Positions 1-6,248 of a DNA stretch of 6,761 nt are shown here, one piece after another; the first letter of the stretch is position 1; every line of letters begins with the position of its first letter. Source of the DNA: Erysipelotrichaceae bacterium (GTDB lineage: Bacteria > Bacillota_I > Bacilli_A > Erysipelotrichales > Erysipelotrichaceae); NCBI GenBank assembly GCA_030533035.1, contig JAUNJW010000110.1:1-6761 (forward strand). Direction: 5' to 3'. Position numbers and translations under genes: made by a program. Under the pieces are notes generated by a model. The model saw only the letters and a list, made by a program, of their open reading frames with translations, searched no databases and had not been told where the DNA came from.

Positions 1-1688
1 ACCTCACCGGCGGCAAGGCCGGCTTCCCGGTCGACGGCCGCGCCGGCGTCACCGGCGGCCAGCAGCGTGCTCCCCCGCGCCTGGTCGGCCATGGCCCGCA
101 CGGCCGCGCTGTCGCGGGCCGCGGCGATGCCGTCCAGGGCGTCGGTGGCCGCGACAGCCTCGTCGATCGTCCGTTCCATAATATTGCCGATTTCCTTGAC
201 GATGTAATCGGCGTCCTTTAAGTATATCACACCTCGGCTCTGAACATCAGGTCCGCCGATAATTTCCTTTGTGCCATGGTTGATCACAATGCCGACAACA
301 ATGGCGCCGTCGGTGGAAAGGAGCTCACGGTCCTTGAGGATCATGCCGCTTTCATCGAGCTTGTCATTGCCGTCAACCATGATGTTGTCGACCGGAACCT
401 CGTCAAAGCTGCGGGCGAGGACGCCGTCATTGATTTCAGCCACCTGGCCGTTGTCCATGACGATGATATTGGCCGCGCTGTAGCCCATGTCGAGGGCGAT
501 GTTGGCGTTGGCGATCAGCTGTCTGTATTCACCCTTGACCGGAATGTAATACTTCGGCTTCATCAGGTAGATCATCATCTTGAGGTCCTCAATGGAGGCA
601 TGCATGGAGAACATCCGCTTGGAGTCAACGGTAAGAACCCTGCCTGCTTCCTTGTAGAGGTCGTCTTCCATGACCGCCTCTTCCCTTTCGGTGCCCGGAA
701 CGGCCGGGGAAGCGATGATCACGGTGTCGCTGTTTCTCAGTTCAATCCTGTCATCTTCATGGGAGGCGATGCGGTGCACCTTGCGGAAGATCGAGGAGCC
801 GGTGCCGGCAATGATGATCAGGACATTCTCAAGGTCATTGGTAAAGGAGCTCTGGGCCACTTCCAGACCGGCCGGGATATGGTAGTATCCCAGTTTTGCC
901 ATGTCATTCATCAGCTCGCGCAGTTCGGTGTCATAGATCATGACCCGGCGGTTGTATTTGTTGGCCAGCTCGATGACTTCAATCACCCGGTAGATGTTCT
1001 GGTTGAACAGGGTGATGAACATGCGGCCCTTTGTATTCTCAAAATACGGTTCAATGACCGGTGAGATCTTATGGCTGGGACTGCTGTGGCCGGCCCGGGT
1101 GGAACCGACCGACTCGCACATCAGGGCGAGGACGCCATTGGAACCGAGATTGGTGATATTGGTGATGTCCATCCGGAAGGCTTCGTTCTTGGTATCATAG
1201 TCAACGATGAATTCGCTGGAATAGACAACATAGCCGTCCGCTGTTTTGATGGCCACGCCGAAACCGTCGGCGATCGACTGGGTCGTGCCGAAGGTGATGA
1301 TTTCAGTCTTGCCGATTTTGAAGTGGGCATTGCGCATGACGCGGTGGATATTCAGATCCCGCAGGCCTGCTTTCTTCGCTTTTCTCTCAAACATCAGAGC
1401 GGTAAGCGGAGCCATGTAGACAGGAACTTTCGGCAGTTCCTGCAGCAGCGAAGGCAGCGCCGCCATTACGTCATCATGGCCATGGGTGATGAAAACACCC
1501 TTGATCCTGTCCTTGTTTTCGCTCAGAAAGCGGAAATCGGGAATGATCATCTCAACACCGAGCTGACCGGTCTCGGGATATTTCATGCCGCATTCCATGA
1601 CAAACAGATCGTCATTGTTCTGCACAACATACATGTTCTTGCCGTCTTCATCAAGTCCGCCAAGAGCAAAAATGCGCACTTTGCTCAT
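1..1688 (-). CDS. rnj: RNase J-family protein (J2-like, degenerate active site), C-terminus outside window
   Basis: This is a metallo-beta-lactamase/beta-CASP ribonuclease of the RNase J family, proteins that act on mRNA and rRNA 5' ends in the cytoplasm. The start is ATG at 1688, with GGAGGA 8 bases upstream (1697-1702). No stop is reached; 562 codons are visible. Family landmarks are ITHGHDD at 67-73, a beta-CASP stretch around CES at 191-193, MHAS at 362-365, KGEYR at 385-389, and the C-terminal 'LLSTDGAIVV...GGPDVQSRG' region. Several metal ligands differ from the family pattern. HxHxDH ends in V74 instead of His, the His of HSIPDS is Q137, the Asp of TGDF is E159, and the His of HGEYR is K385. 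H69, H71 and D73 remain. I infer little or no nuclease activity and a structural or regulatory role like that of RNase J2 with an active paralogue elsewhere. From about residue 510 the protein becomes alanine-rich and the DNA very GC-rich, unlike the usual family C-terminus. Family assignment is firm; activity is inferred. Confidence 0.9.
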   Translation of the reverse strand, partial: MSKVRIFALGGLDEDGKNMYVVQNNDDLFVMECGMKYPETGQLGVEMIIPDFRFLSENKDRIKGVFITHGHDDVMAALPSLLQELPKVPVYMAPLTALMFERKAKKAGLRDLNIHRVMRNAHFKIGKTEIITFGTTQSIADGFGVAIKTADGYVVYSSEFIVDYDTKNEAFRMDITNITNLGSNGVLALMCESVGSTRAGHSSPSHKISPVIEPYFENTKGRMFITLFNQNIYRVIEVIELANKYNRRVMIYDTELRELMNDMAKLGYYHIPAGLEVAQSSFTNDLENVLIIIAGTGSSIFRKVHRIASHEDDRIELRNSDTVIIASPAVPGTEREEAVMEDDLYKEAGRVLTVDSKRMFSMHASIEDLKMMIYLMKPKYYIPVKGEYRQLIANANIALDMGYSAANIIVMDNGQVAEINDGVLARSFDEVPVDNIMVDGNDKLDESGMILKDRELLSTDGAIVVGIVINHGTKEIIGGPDVQSRGVIYLKDADYIVKEIGNIMERTIDEAVAATDALDGIAAARDSAAVRAMADQARGSTLLAAGDAGAAVDREAGLAAGE

Positions 1689-1696
1689 ATTATATT

Positions 1697-1702
1697 TCCT
1701 CC
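1697..1702 (-). promoter_or_regulatory. Ribosome binding site of the RNase J paralogue
   Basis: GGAGGA on the minus strand, 8 bases before the ATG at 1688. It supports that start, which also gives the usual RNase J N-terminus (a short beta strand followed by ALGGLDEDGKN). Confidence 0.75.
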
Positions 1703-1736
1703 GTTTACACGATTAAAAACGCTGTAGCTTTTTATT

Positions 1737-1765
1737 ATTATAACTTAAAAGGCAGTGTAAAAACA
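1737..1765 (-). promoter_or_regulatory. Candidate promoter of the RNase J paralogue
   Basis: A perfect TATAAT -10 lies at 1742-1737 on the minus strand. The -35 at 17-base spacing is poor (TGTTTT, 1765-1760). A better -35 match, TTGACA at 1772-1767, is 24 bases away, which is too far. The -35 region sits inside the terminator hairpin that follows miaB. Transcription would start near 1730, giving a leader of about 40 bases. Confidence 0.45.
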
Positions 1766-1770
1766 CTGTC
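1744..1770 (-). terminator. Rho-independent terminator after miaB
   Basis: On the minus strand GACAGTGT, a TTTT loop, then ACACTGCC form an 8-base stem with one A-C mismatch, followed by TTTTTAAG. It begins 2 bases after the miaB stop codon. It is moderately strong and overlaps the candidate promoter of the next gene. Confidence 0.6.
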
Positions 1771-1772
1771 AA

Positions 1773-3212
1773 TCAAACAGCTTTTCCGTCAAGGGAGAAG
1801 CTGTGGGTCTCTGTGATTTCAACATCGACAATCCGGTCTTCCAGGCCTTCCGGTCCGGTGAAATTGACCAGCTTGTTTTCTTCGCTGTAGCCGCTGTACA
1901 CAGCCGCGTTTTTCTTTGACGGCCCTTCGCACAATACCCTGACCTTTCTGCCCAGATATGCAGCGTTGCGCGTTGCGGCAATGGCGGAAAGACGGTCATT
2001 GAGAATCTGCAGGCGCTCTTTTTTGACCTCCGCAGGAATGCTGTCCTCCATCCGCGCCGCCGGGGTGCCGGCCCGCGGGGAATAGACAAAGGAATAGGCA
2101 AGGTCAAACTGGCAGTAATCGACAAGGTCCAGGGTTGCCTGGAACTGTTCATCGGTTTCGCCGGGGAAGCCGACGATCAGGTCGGTCGTGAATGTGATCT
2201 CGGGGATCTTGGCGCGCATGTCATCATAAAGCTTCCGGTAGCTGTCCGCCGTGTAGCCGCGGTTCATCCGCTTAAGAATCTCGTCGGATCCCGACTGCAC
2301 CGGCAGATGGAGGGACTTCATGATATTGGGATATTTCCGCATCGCGTCGATGGTTGTGGCGCTGTAGTCGCGGGGATGGCTGGTATAGAAACGGATTCTC
2401 TCGATTCCTGTTTCAGCCGCGCTTTCAAGCAGCGAGGTAAAGCCGTCCTCCATGCCGAGGTCCTTGCCGTAGGCGTTGACATTCTGGCCCAGCAGCACCG
2501 CTTCCTTCCTGCCCTCTTCCCGCAGGCTCCTGATTTCCGCCAGGATGTCCTCGCGGCGCCTGGAGCGCTCGCGGCCTCTTGTATAGGGAACGATGCAGTA
2601 TGTGCAGAACTTGTCGCAGCCGTACATGATATGGACAAAGCCCTTGGCGCCGGCGCTTCTTCTGACCGGCAGTTCCTCAATCAGGTCGCCTTCCTGGGAA
2701 AGGACCTCAATGGTTCTCTTTCCTTCCTTCATAACCTTCATCAGAAGTTCCGGCAGGCGCCATAAATTATGGGTGCCGAATACAAGGTCAACCTGGGGAT
2801 AGGAACTGATGATTTTGTTGACGACGACTTCTTCCTGGGCCATGCAGCCGCACAGGCAGATCACCTGTCCGGGATGCTTCGCCTTGACGGACTTCAGCGA
2901 GCCGATTTCGCCGAACACACGGTCTTCCGCCGCCTGGCGGATGGCGCAGGTGTTGAAGATCAGCACGTCCGCCTCGCTGGTGGATTCGGTGTTTTCAAAT
3001 CCCATCAGTTCAAGAATGCCGGCAATCGTTTCCCCGTCGCGCACATTGGCCTGGCAGCCGTAGGTACGGATATAGTATTTCTTTCCTCTGCCGAAGTTCA
3101 CCGCGGCGTCATCCATGACAAAGCGGCTGCAGGCAGCGGCCGTGCTGCGCAGCGAGCGGTTTCTTTCGCGGTTCATTTCCGGCAGGATATAATCATTTTT
3201 CTTCGTATTCAT
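1773..3212 (-). CDS. miaB: tRNA-2-methylthio-N6-dimethylallyladenosine synthase MiaB
   Basis: MiaB is a radical-SAM enzyme that adds a methylthio group at C2 of i6A37 in tRNAs reading UNN codons, using two 4Fe-4S clusters. From the ATG at 3212 the protein has 479 residues, a normal length. The N-terminal methylthiotransferase domain carries C53 (YGCQAN), C89 (NTCAIR) and C123 (CGCMAQ). The radical-SAM motif is C199-x3-C203-x2-C206, in GCDKFCTYCIVPYTRG. A C-terminal TRAM domain for tRNA binding starts around residue 417. An approximately 40-residue extension precedes the first domain, as is usual in Firmicutes. The start is uncertain: an in-frame GTG at 3218 would add two residues, neither start has a ribosome binding site, and a TATAAT lies directly upstream, so the mRNA may be leaderless. 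A 2[4Fe-4S] ferredoxin gene lies immediately upstream and may supply electrons (inference). Function is very secure. Confidence 0.97.
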   Translation of the reverse strand: MNTKKNDYILPEMNRERNRSLRSTAAACSRFVMDDAAVNFGRGKKYYIRTYGCQANVRDGETIAGILELMGFENTESTSEADVLIFNTCAIRQAAEDRVFGEIGSLKSVKAKHPGQVICLCGCMAQEEVVVNKIISSYPQVDLVFGTHNLWRLPELLMKVMKEGKRTIEVLSQEGDLIEELPVRRSAGAKGFVHIMYGCDKFCTYCIVPYTRGRERSRRREDILAEIRSLREEGRKEAVLLGQNVNAYGKDLGMEDGFTSLLESAAETGIERIRFYTSHPRDYSATTIDAMRKYPNIMKSLHLPVQSGSDEILKRMNRGYTADSYRKLYDDMRAKIPEITFTTDLIVGFPGETDEQFQATLDLVDYCQFDLAYSFVYSPRAGTPAARMEDSIPAEVKKERLQILNDRLSAIAATRNAAYLGRKVRVLCEGPSKKNAAVYSGYSEENKLVNFTGPEGLEDRIVDVEITETHSFSLDGKAV

Positions 3213-3219
3213 GGGCACA

Positions 3220-3228
3220 ATTATAGCA
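3220..3228 (-). promoter_or_regulatory. Extended -10 promoter of miaB
   Basis: TGCTATAAT on the minus strand is a perfect extended -10 element (TGnTATAAT). The -35 at 17 bases is poor (CGTGCA, 3248-3243), which is tolerable with an extended -10. The expected transcription start falls at 3213-3212, on or beside the miaB ATG, so the transcript would have essentially no 5' leader. Confidence 0.6.
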
Positions 3229-3307
3229 GAAACACAGGAGAATGCACGCAGTTGTCACTAAGTGTGAAAAGTATGTCTTTAAGGGCATTCAGGGCTTGCG
3301 GAAATAT

Positions 3308-3333
3308 AAAAAACCGGCGGGCAGCCGGTTTTT
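3308..3333 (-). terminator. Rho-independent terminator after the ferredoxin gene
   Basis: On the minus strand AAAAACCGGC, loop TGCCC, then GCCGGTTTTTT form a GC core of 5 pairs extended by A-T pairs and ending in a T-run. It begins 10 bases after the ferredoxin stop. The A-rich and T-rich flanks are symmetric, so it could also stop plus-strand transcription. It separates the ferredoxin gene from the miaB promoter. Confidence 0.85.
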
Positions 3334-3343
3334 AATTTGTTTC

Positions 3344-3520
3344 TTATTTCTCAGAAATAGCAGAAACGGGGCAGGAACCTGTGCAGGCGAGGCAAGAAAT
3401 GCAAATGTCCTCATTGCACTCGGACTTTCCATCTTCATCGAGTGAGAGAGCTGTAACAGGGCAAACACCTACACAAGCTCCGCAGCCGATGCACATATCC
3501 TTATCAACTGTTACGGGCAT
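3344..3520 (-). CDS. 2[4Fe-4S] bacterial-type ferredoxin (58 aa)
   Basis: A small cytoplasmic electron carrier of the clostridial type. The protein starts MPVTVDKDMC and has two complete cluster motifs, C10-x2-C13-x2-C16-x3-C20-P and C40-x2-C43-x2-C46-x3-C50-P. The last Cys of each motif crosses to the opposite cluster in this fold. C35 is an extra cysteine outside the motifs. At 58 residues including Met it matches the 55-60 residues usual for the family, and the two halves are visibly related. AAGGAGGA sits 5 bases before the ATG, and a promoter and a terminator bracket the gene, so it looks like a single-gene transcript. Redox partners cannot be read from sequence. Possible users are low-potential enzymes such as pyruvate:ferredoxin oxidoreductase or hydrogenase, and perhaps the neighbouring radical-SAM enzyme MiaB. 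Confidence 0.95.
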   Translation of the reverse strand: MPVTVDKDMCIGCGACVGVCPVTALSLDEDGKSECNEDICISCLACTGSCPVSAISEK

Positions 3521-3525
3521 GATGA

Positions 3526-3533
3526 TCCTCCTT
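3526..3533 (-). promoter_or_regulatory. Ribosome binding site of the ferredoxin gene
   Basis: AAGGAGGA, a near-perfect match to the 16S rRNA tail, lies 5 bases before the ATG at 3520. It supports this short ORF as a real gene. Confidence 0.85.
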
Positions 3534-3540
3534 CGGTCAT

Positions 3541-3569
3541 ATTATATTCCTGTTTTGAAATCGATTCAA
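3541..3569 (-). promoter_or_regulatory. Promoter of the ferredoxin gene
   Basis: TTGAAT (3569-3564), a 17-base spacer and a perfect TATAAT (3546-3541) on the minus strand form a sigma-A-type promoter. Transcription would begin near 3534, leaving a leader of about 14 bases that contains the ribosome binding site. Confidence 0.75.
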
Positions 3570-3614
3570 TAAACGGTCAACTATTTTGTGAAATATATTA
3601 AATTTCGAACAATG

Positions 3615-4397
3615 TCAGTTTTCGCTCACCGGCCGCTTCTGGATTCTGGTGATTTTCACCGCCCGGTTTGTCACGTCGTCCGTCTCAATCAGGCATCCGC
3701 AGATCACAGCCGGTCCGCGGGCCGGGGTGTAGCGGCTTGCTTTTTTGTAGAGGAAGCGGCTTACAACCTCTTCATAATCACGGCCGAGAACCGAGTCATA
3801 GGCGCCGCACATGCCGACGTCGCTGATGAAGGCACAGCCGTCGATTACCCTTTCATCGGCCGTCTGCACATGGGTATGGGTGCCAATGACGGCAGTGAGC
3901 GAGGCGGCGAAGCGGCGGGCAAAGACGATCTTTTCGCCGGTGGATTCGCCATGCAGGTCGACAATGATGAGATCGGCGTCAATCTGCGGCAGCAGTGCTT
4001 CCATCGCCGCAAACGGGGAATCTGTCACCGGGCACATAAAGGCTTCACAGAGAACCGAGACAGCGGCAATCCGCTTGTTTCCGCATGTCCGCACGACAAA
4101 AGACGCCCCCTGCCCCAGCGGCTCAAGATTGGCCGGCCGGACCAGATACGGACAGAGATCTATATTCTCAAGGATTTCGCTTTTCGAGAAAGCGTGATTG
4201 CCGAGCGTTACAATATCAGCTCCGGCCCTGATCAGCCGGCTGTAGATTGCAGAGGTAATTCCTTTGCCATGGGCGGCGTTCTCACCGTTGACAATGACAA
4301 AATCGGCACCTGTTTCAGCTTTCAGCGATCCAAGGCTGCGGATCACAGCTTCCCGGCCGCTTTTGGCGACCAAATCACCCAGAAACAAGATTTTCAT
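3615..4397 (-). CDS. ymdB: YmdB-family metallophosphoesterase (2',3'-cyclic nucleotide phosphodiesterase)
   Basis: This 260-residue protein has the full length of the TIGR00282/YmdB family of calcineurin-like, dinuclear-metal phosphodiesterases. Bacillus YmdB hydrolyses 2',3'-cyclic nucleotides and affects RNase Y-dependent gene expression, motility and biofilm formation. The expected metal ligands are all visible: D8 in LFLGDLV, E39 and N40 in VNGEN, N67 and H68 in LGNH, H149 in DLHGE, and H174 and H176 in GTHTHVQTADE. It has no signal peptide or membrane segment, so it should be cytoplasmic. The ATG at 4397 has GGAAGGG 5 bases upstream (4403-4409). It follows rny, the same order as in Bacillus subtilis, but with its own promoter and after a strong rny terminator. 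A short upstream ORF overlaps its start. No convincing terminator follows, so some transcription may continue into the ferredoxin gene. Substrate is inferred from the family. Confidence 0.93.
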   Translation of the reverse strand: MKILFLGDLVAKSGREAVIRSLGSLKAETGADFVIVNGENAAHGKGITSAIYSRLIRAGADIVTLGNHAFSKSEILENIDLCPYLVRPANLEPLGQGASFVVRTCGNKRIAAVSVLCEAFMCPVTDSPFAAMEALLPQIDADLIIVDLHGESTGEKIVFARRFAASLTAVIGTHTHVQTADERVIDGCAFISDVGMCGAYDSVLGRDYEEVVSRFLYKKASRYTPARGPAVICGCLIETDDVTNRAVKITRIQKRPVSEN

Positions 4398-4456
4398 GAA
4401 AACCCTTCCGGCTCCGTCTTGTTGACAAAAGCCTCGTGAATGTCATTTAAAATCAC
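4394..4456 (-). other. Possible 20-residue leader ORF overlapping the ymdB start
   Basis: A GTG at 4456 opens a 20-codon frame (begins M/V-ILNDIHEAF) that ends in TGA within ATGA, the 4-base stop/start overlap typical of translational coupling to ymdB. The GTG lies about 2 bases after the predicted transcription start, so it would be read from a leaderless transcript. It has no ribosome binding site. Such a short frame with a chance ATGA overlap is not rare, so this is a candidate only. Confidence 0.25.
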
Positions 4457-4464
4457 GTGTTCCT

Positions 4465-4493
4465 ATCATACAGGGTTATCAGATGCCTTGCAA
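4465..4493 (-). promoter_or_regulatory. Promoter of ymdB
   Basis: TTGCAA (4493-4488), a 17-base spacer and TATGAT (4470-4465) on the minus strand form a good sigma-A-type promoter. The start would be near A4458, giving a leader of about 60 bases. It uncouples ymdB from rny, which is closed by its own terminator. Confidence 0.65.
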
Positions 4494-4584
4494 GTCTGCA
4501 GCCGAAACAGTCAACAAAGTCCACCGGCGGCAGACGAAGAGCGTTTTCTTTGTTCAATTCCCCTTTCCAGACGCCTTCGGCCAA

Positions 4585-4617
4585 GAAAAAAAGCACTGCT
4601 TTTAAAGACAGTGCTTT
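4585..4617 (-). terminator. Strong rho-independent terminator after rny
   Basis: On the minus strand AAAGCACTG, a 10-base loop, then CAGTGCTTT form a perfect 9-base stem running into a further T-run. It lies 5 bases after the rny stop codon. The rest of the gap to ymdB (4398-4584) holds the ymdB promoter and leader; I see no structured RNA or further convincing gene there. Confidence 0.9.
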
Positions 4618-4622
4618 CCGGA

Positions 4623-6176
4623 TTACCTTGCGAGTTCCTGAACCCTGACCTCACGGATCAGAGTGACCTTGATCTGACCCGGATAGGTCAGCTCATTTTC
4701 AATCTTCTCACGGATGTCATGGGCAATCTTGACCATTGTGATGTCATCGATCCTGTCAGGCTTGACCAGGACACGGACCTCACGGCCGGCCTGGATGGCA
4801 AATGCCTTGTCAACGCCGTCAAAGGACGAAGCGATCTTTTCAAGATTTTCCAGACGGTTGATATAGCCTTCCATGGATTCATAGCGGGCGCCGGGTCTGG
4901 CAGCGGAGAGTGTGTCTGCCGCCGCGACCAGCACGGCAATGATATCCTGGGCTTCGGTATCACCGTGGTGGCTCTCGATCGAGTTGACGATGATGCTGTT
5001 TTCGCCGTATTTCTTGGCGACTCTCGCGCCGAGTTCAACGTGGGAGCCTTCCTGTTCGAAGTCAAGCGCCTTGCCGATGTCATGGAGCAGACCGGCACGC
5101 TTGGCAAGACCCTGGTTGAGGCCGAGCTCAGCAGCCATCATTCCCGACAGCATGGCGACTTCCATGGAGTGTTCCAGACCGTTCTGGCCATAGCTGTAAC
5201 GGAATCTCAGGCGGCCGATCAGCTTGATCAGTTCCTTGTTCATGCGGCCGATGCCGAGCTTGAAGATGGCGTCGTTGCCGATCCTCATGATCGTTTCATC
5301 GAGTTCCTTTGTGACCTTTTCGACAACCTCTTCGATTCTGCCGGGCTGGATTCTTCCGTCCTTCATCAGAATTTCAAGAGACTGGCGCGCGATTTCACGG
5401 CGGATCGGATCAAAGCAGGACACCGTGATGATATCCGGTGTGTCGTCGATGATCAGATCGACGCCGGTTGCCTGCTCGATGGCTTTGATGTTGCGGCCCT
5501 CACGGCCGATGATGCGGCCCTTCATTTCCTCGGAAGGCAGAGTCACGGTTGAAACAGTTCTTTCAATGGTTTCTTCCTGTGAATAGCGCTGGATGGCCAG
5601 TGAAATAATATTCCTGGCGACGTCAGCGGCCTTTGTCTCGGCTTCTTCCTGCTGTTCATGAAGATACTGCGCGATTTCTTTTTCCGTCCTCTTTTCGACG
5701 GCTTCCATGAGTTCCTTCTTGGCATCTTCCTGGCTCATGTTGGCGACTCTTTCGAGTTCGGCAACCTGGCGGCCGATGTTCTTCTGAAGTTCCTCCTCCA
5801 TTTTGCTGAGATTTGCAAGCTTGGTGTCAGCGGCTTTTTCTTTCTCGCTGAGTTTGTTTTCTTTCTGTACCAGATTCTCTTCACGGTAATTCAGGCTGTC
5901 CTCGCGGCGAACGAGTTTGTTTTCTGCCTGCTGGAGTCTGTCCCGCTGGCTTTTGATTTCCTTTTCAGCCTGAAGTTTCATCTCATATACCTGCTGTTTG
6001 CCGTCCAGGTTTGCCTGGCGGATCGCAGTTTCCGCTTTAGAGTTAGCTTCATCAAGAATGTCCTGGGACCGTTCTTTGGCACGGTCAAGTCCCAGCTTAC
6101 CGGCAATGAGCATAATGACAATGCCGATAATCACACCTACAATACCAGCGAAAATGGCGGCTGCTAAATTTCCCAT
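4623..6176 (-). CDS. rny: Ribonuclease Y
   Basis: RNase Y is the membrane-anchored endoribonuclease that starts bulk mRNA decay in many Firmicutes and acts with RNase J and other degradosome partners. The 517-residue protein matches the usual length of about 520. A single N-terminal membrane helix (about residues 5-25, AAAIFAGIVGVIIGIVIMLI) is followed by a long charged coiled coil (about 30-200). A KH domain follows, with GRIIGREGRN at 220-229, then an HD domain with H336 (EHS), H365-D366 (LLHDIGKA), H403-H404 (ESHHGD) and D421 (AADTLSAARPGAR). All catalytic landmarks are present. The ATG at 6176 is chosen because GGAGGGG lies 5 bases upstream and because it places the membrane helix at the extreme N-terminus. 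An in-frame ATG at 6230 lies upstream of the predicted transcription start and adds a polar stretch. The gene has its own promoter and terminator. Identification is secure. Confidence 0.98.
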   Translation of the reverse strand: MGNLAAAIFAGIVGVIIGIVIMLIAGKLGLDRAKERSQDILDEANSKAETAIRQANLDGKQQVYEMKLQAEKEIKSQRDRLQQAENKLVRREDSLNYREENLVQKENKLSEKEKAADTKLANLSKMEEELQKNIGRQVAELERVANMSQEDAKKELMEAVEKRTEKEIAQYLHEQQEEAETKAADVARNIISLAIQRYSQEETIERTVSTVTLPSEEMKGRIIGREGRNIKAIEQATGVDLIIDDTPDIITVSCFDPIRREIARQSLEILMKDGRIQPGRIEEVVEKVTKELDETIMRIGNDAIFKLGIGRMNKELIKLIGRLRFRYSYGQNGLEHSMEVAMLSGMMAAELGLNQGLAKRAGLLHDIGKALDFEQEGSHVELGARVAKKYGENSIIVNSIESHHGDTEAQDIIAVLVAAADTLSAARPGARYESMEGYINRLENLEKIASSFDGVDKAFAIQAGREVRVLVKPDRIDDITMVKIAHDIREKIENELTYPGQIKVTLIREVRVQELAR

Positions 6177-6181
6177 AGTCT

Positions 6182-6188
6182 CCCCTCC
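6182..6188 (-). promoter_or_regulatory. Ribosome binding site that fixes the rny start
   Basis: GGAGGGG, 5 bases before the ATG at 6176. It decides against the in-frame upstream ATG at 6230, which has no such site. Confidence 0.8.
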
Positions 6189-6219
6189 ATTTTCTTCTGC
6201 TGTGAGATAAACCTTGCTT

Positions 6220-6248
6220 ATTATACCCATTCCGCCACTTTTTCACAA
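6220..6248 (-). promoter_or_regulatory. Promoter of rny, with an overlapping inverted repeat
   Basis: TTGTGA (6248-6243), a 17-base spacer and a perfect TATAAT (6225-6220) on the minus strand. The start would be near 6213, giving a leader of about 37 bases. An inverted repeat, CCACTT-6-AAGTGG (6235-6252), encloses the -35 box. It has no T-run, so it is not a terminator for the upstream gene. Confidence 0.65.

Noticed and set aside
276..1064. Long plus-strand ORF of 262 codons, with another at 1071-1727
   Set aside because: Both are antisense to the RNase J gene. Their translations have no recognisable domain, while the minus strand gives a clear family protein. They stay open because minus-strand codons whose complements would be stops are rarely used.
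2307..3335. Plus-strand ORFs at 2307-2765 and 2769-3335
   Set aside because: Antisense to miaB, with no domain evidence.
3242..3445. Plus-strand ORF of 67 codons with an AGGAG just before its ATG
   Set aside because: The spacing of AGGAG to ATG is only 1-2 bases. The frame runs through the ferredoxin terminator and antisense to the ferredoxin gene.
3582..3612. Weak hairpin after ymdB (GAAAT-7-ATTTC with a partial extension) as a terminator
   Set aside because: The stem is A-T only with a bulge and no T-run, so I do not call a terminator. Readthrough from ymdB to the ferredoxin gene remains possible.
3588..4439. Plus-strand ORF of 283 codons
   Set aside because: Antisense to ymdB, which carries all the expected metal ligands on the other strand.
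4452..4585. Minus-strand frame of about 44 codons without ATG between rny and ymdB (TTG start, ends at an in-frame TGA)
   Set aside because: It begins within the T-run of the rny terminator, has no promoter or proper ribosome binding site, and the peptide resembles nothing I know.
4440..5552. Plus-strand ORF of 370 codons, with another at 5658-6167
   Set aside because: Antisense shadows of rny. The minus strand encodes the complete KH and HD domains and the coiled coil, and the plus frame has no ribosome binding site or recognisable motif.
6177..6230. Upstream in-frame ATG for rny at 6230
   Set aside because: It overlaps the -10 region of the predicted promoter, lacks a ribosome binding site, and would put a polar stretch before the membrane anchor. 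The ATG at 6176 has GGAGGGG at 5 bases.
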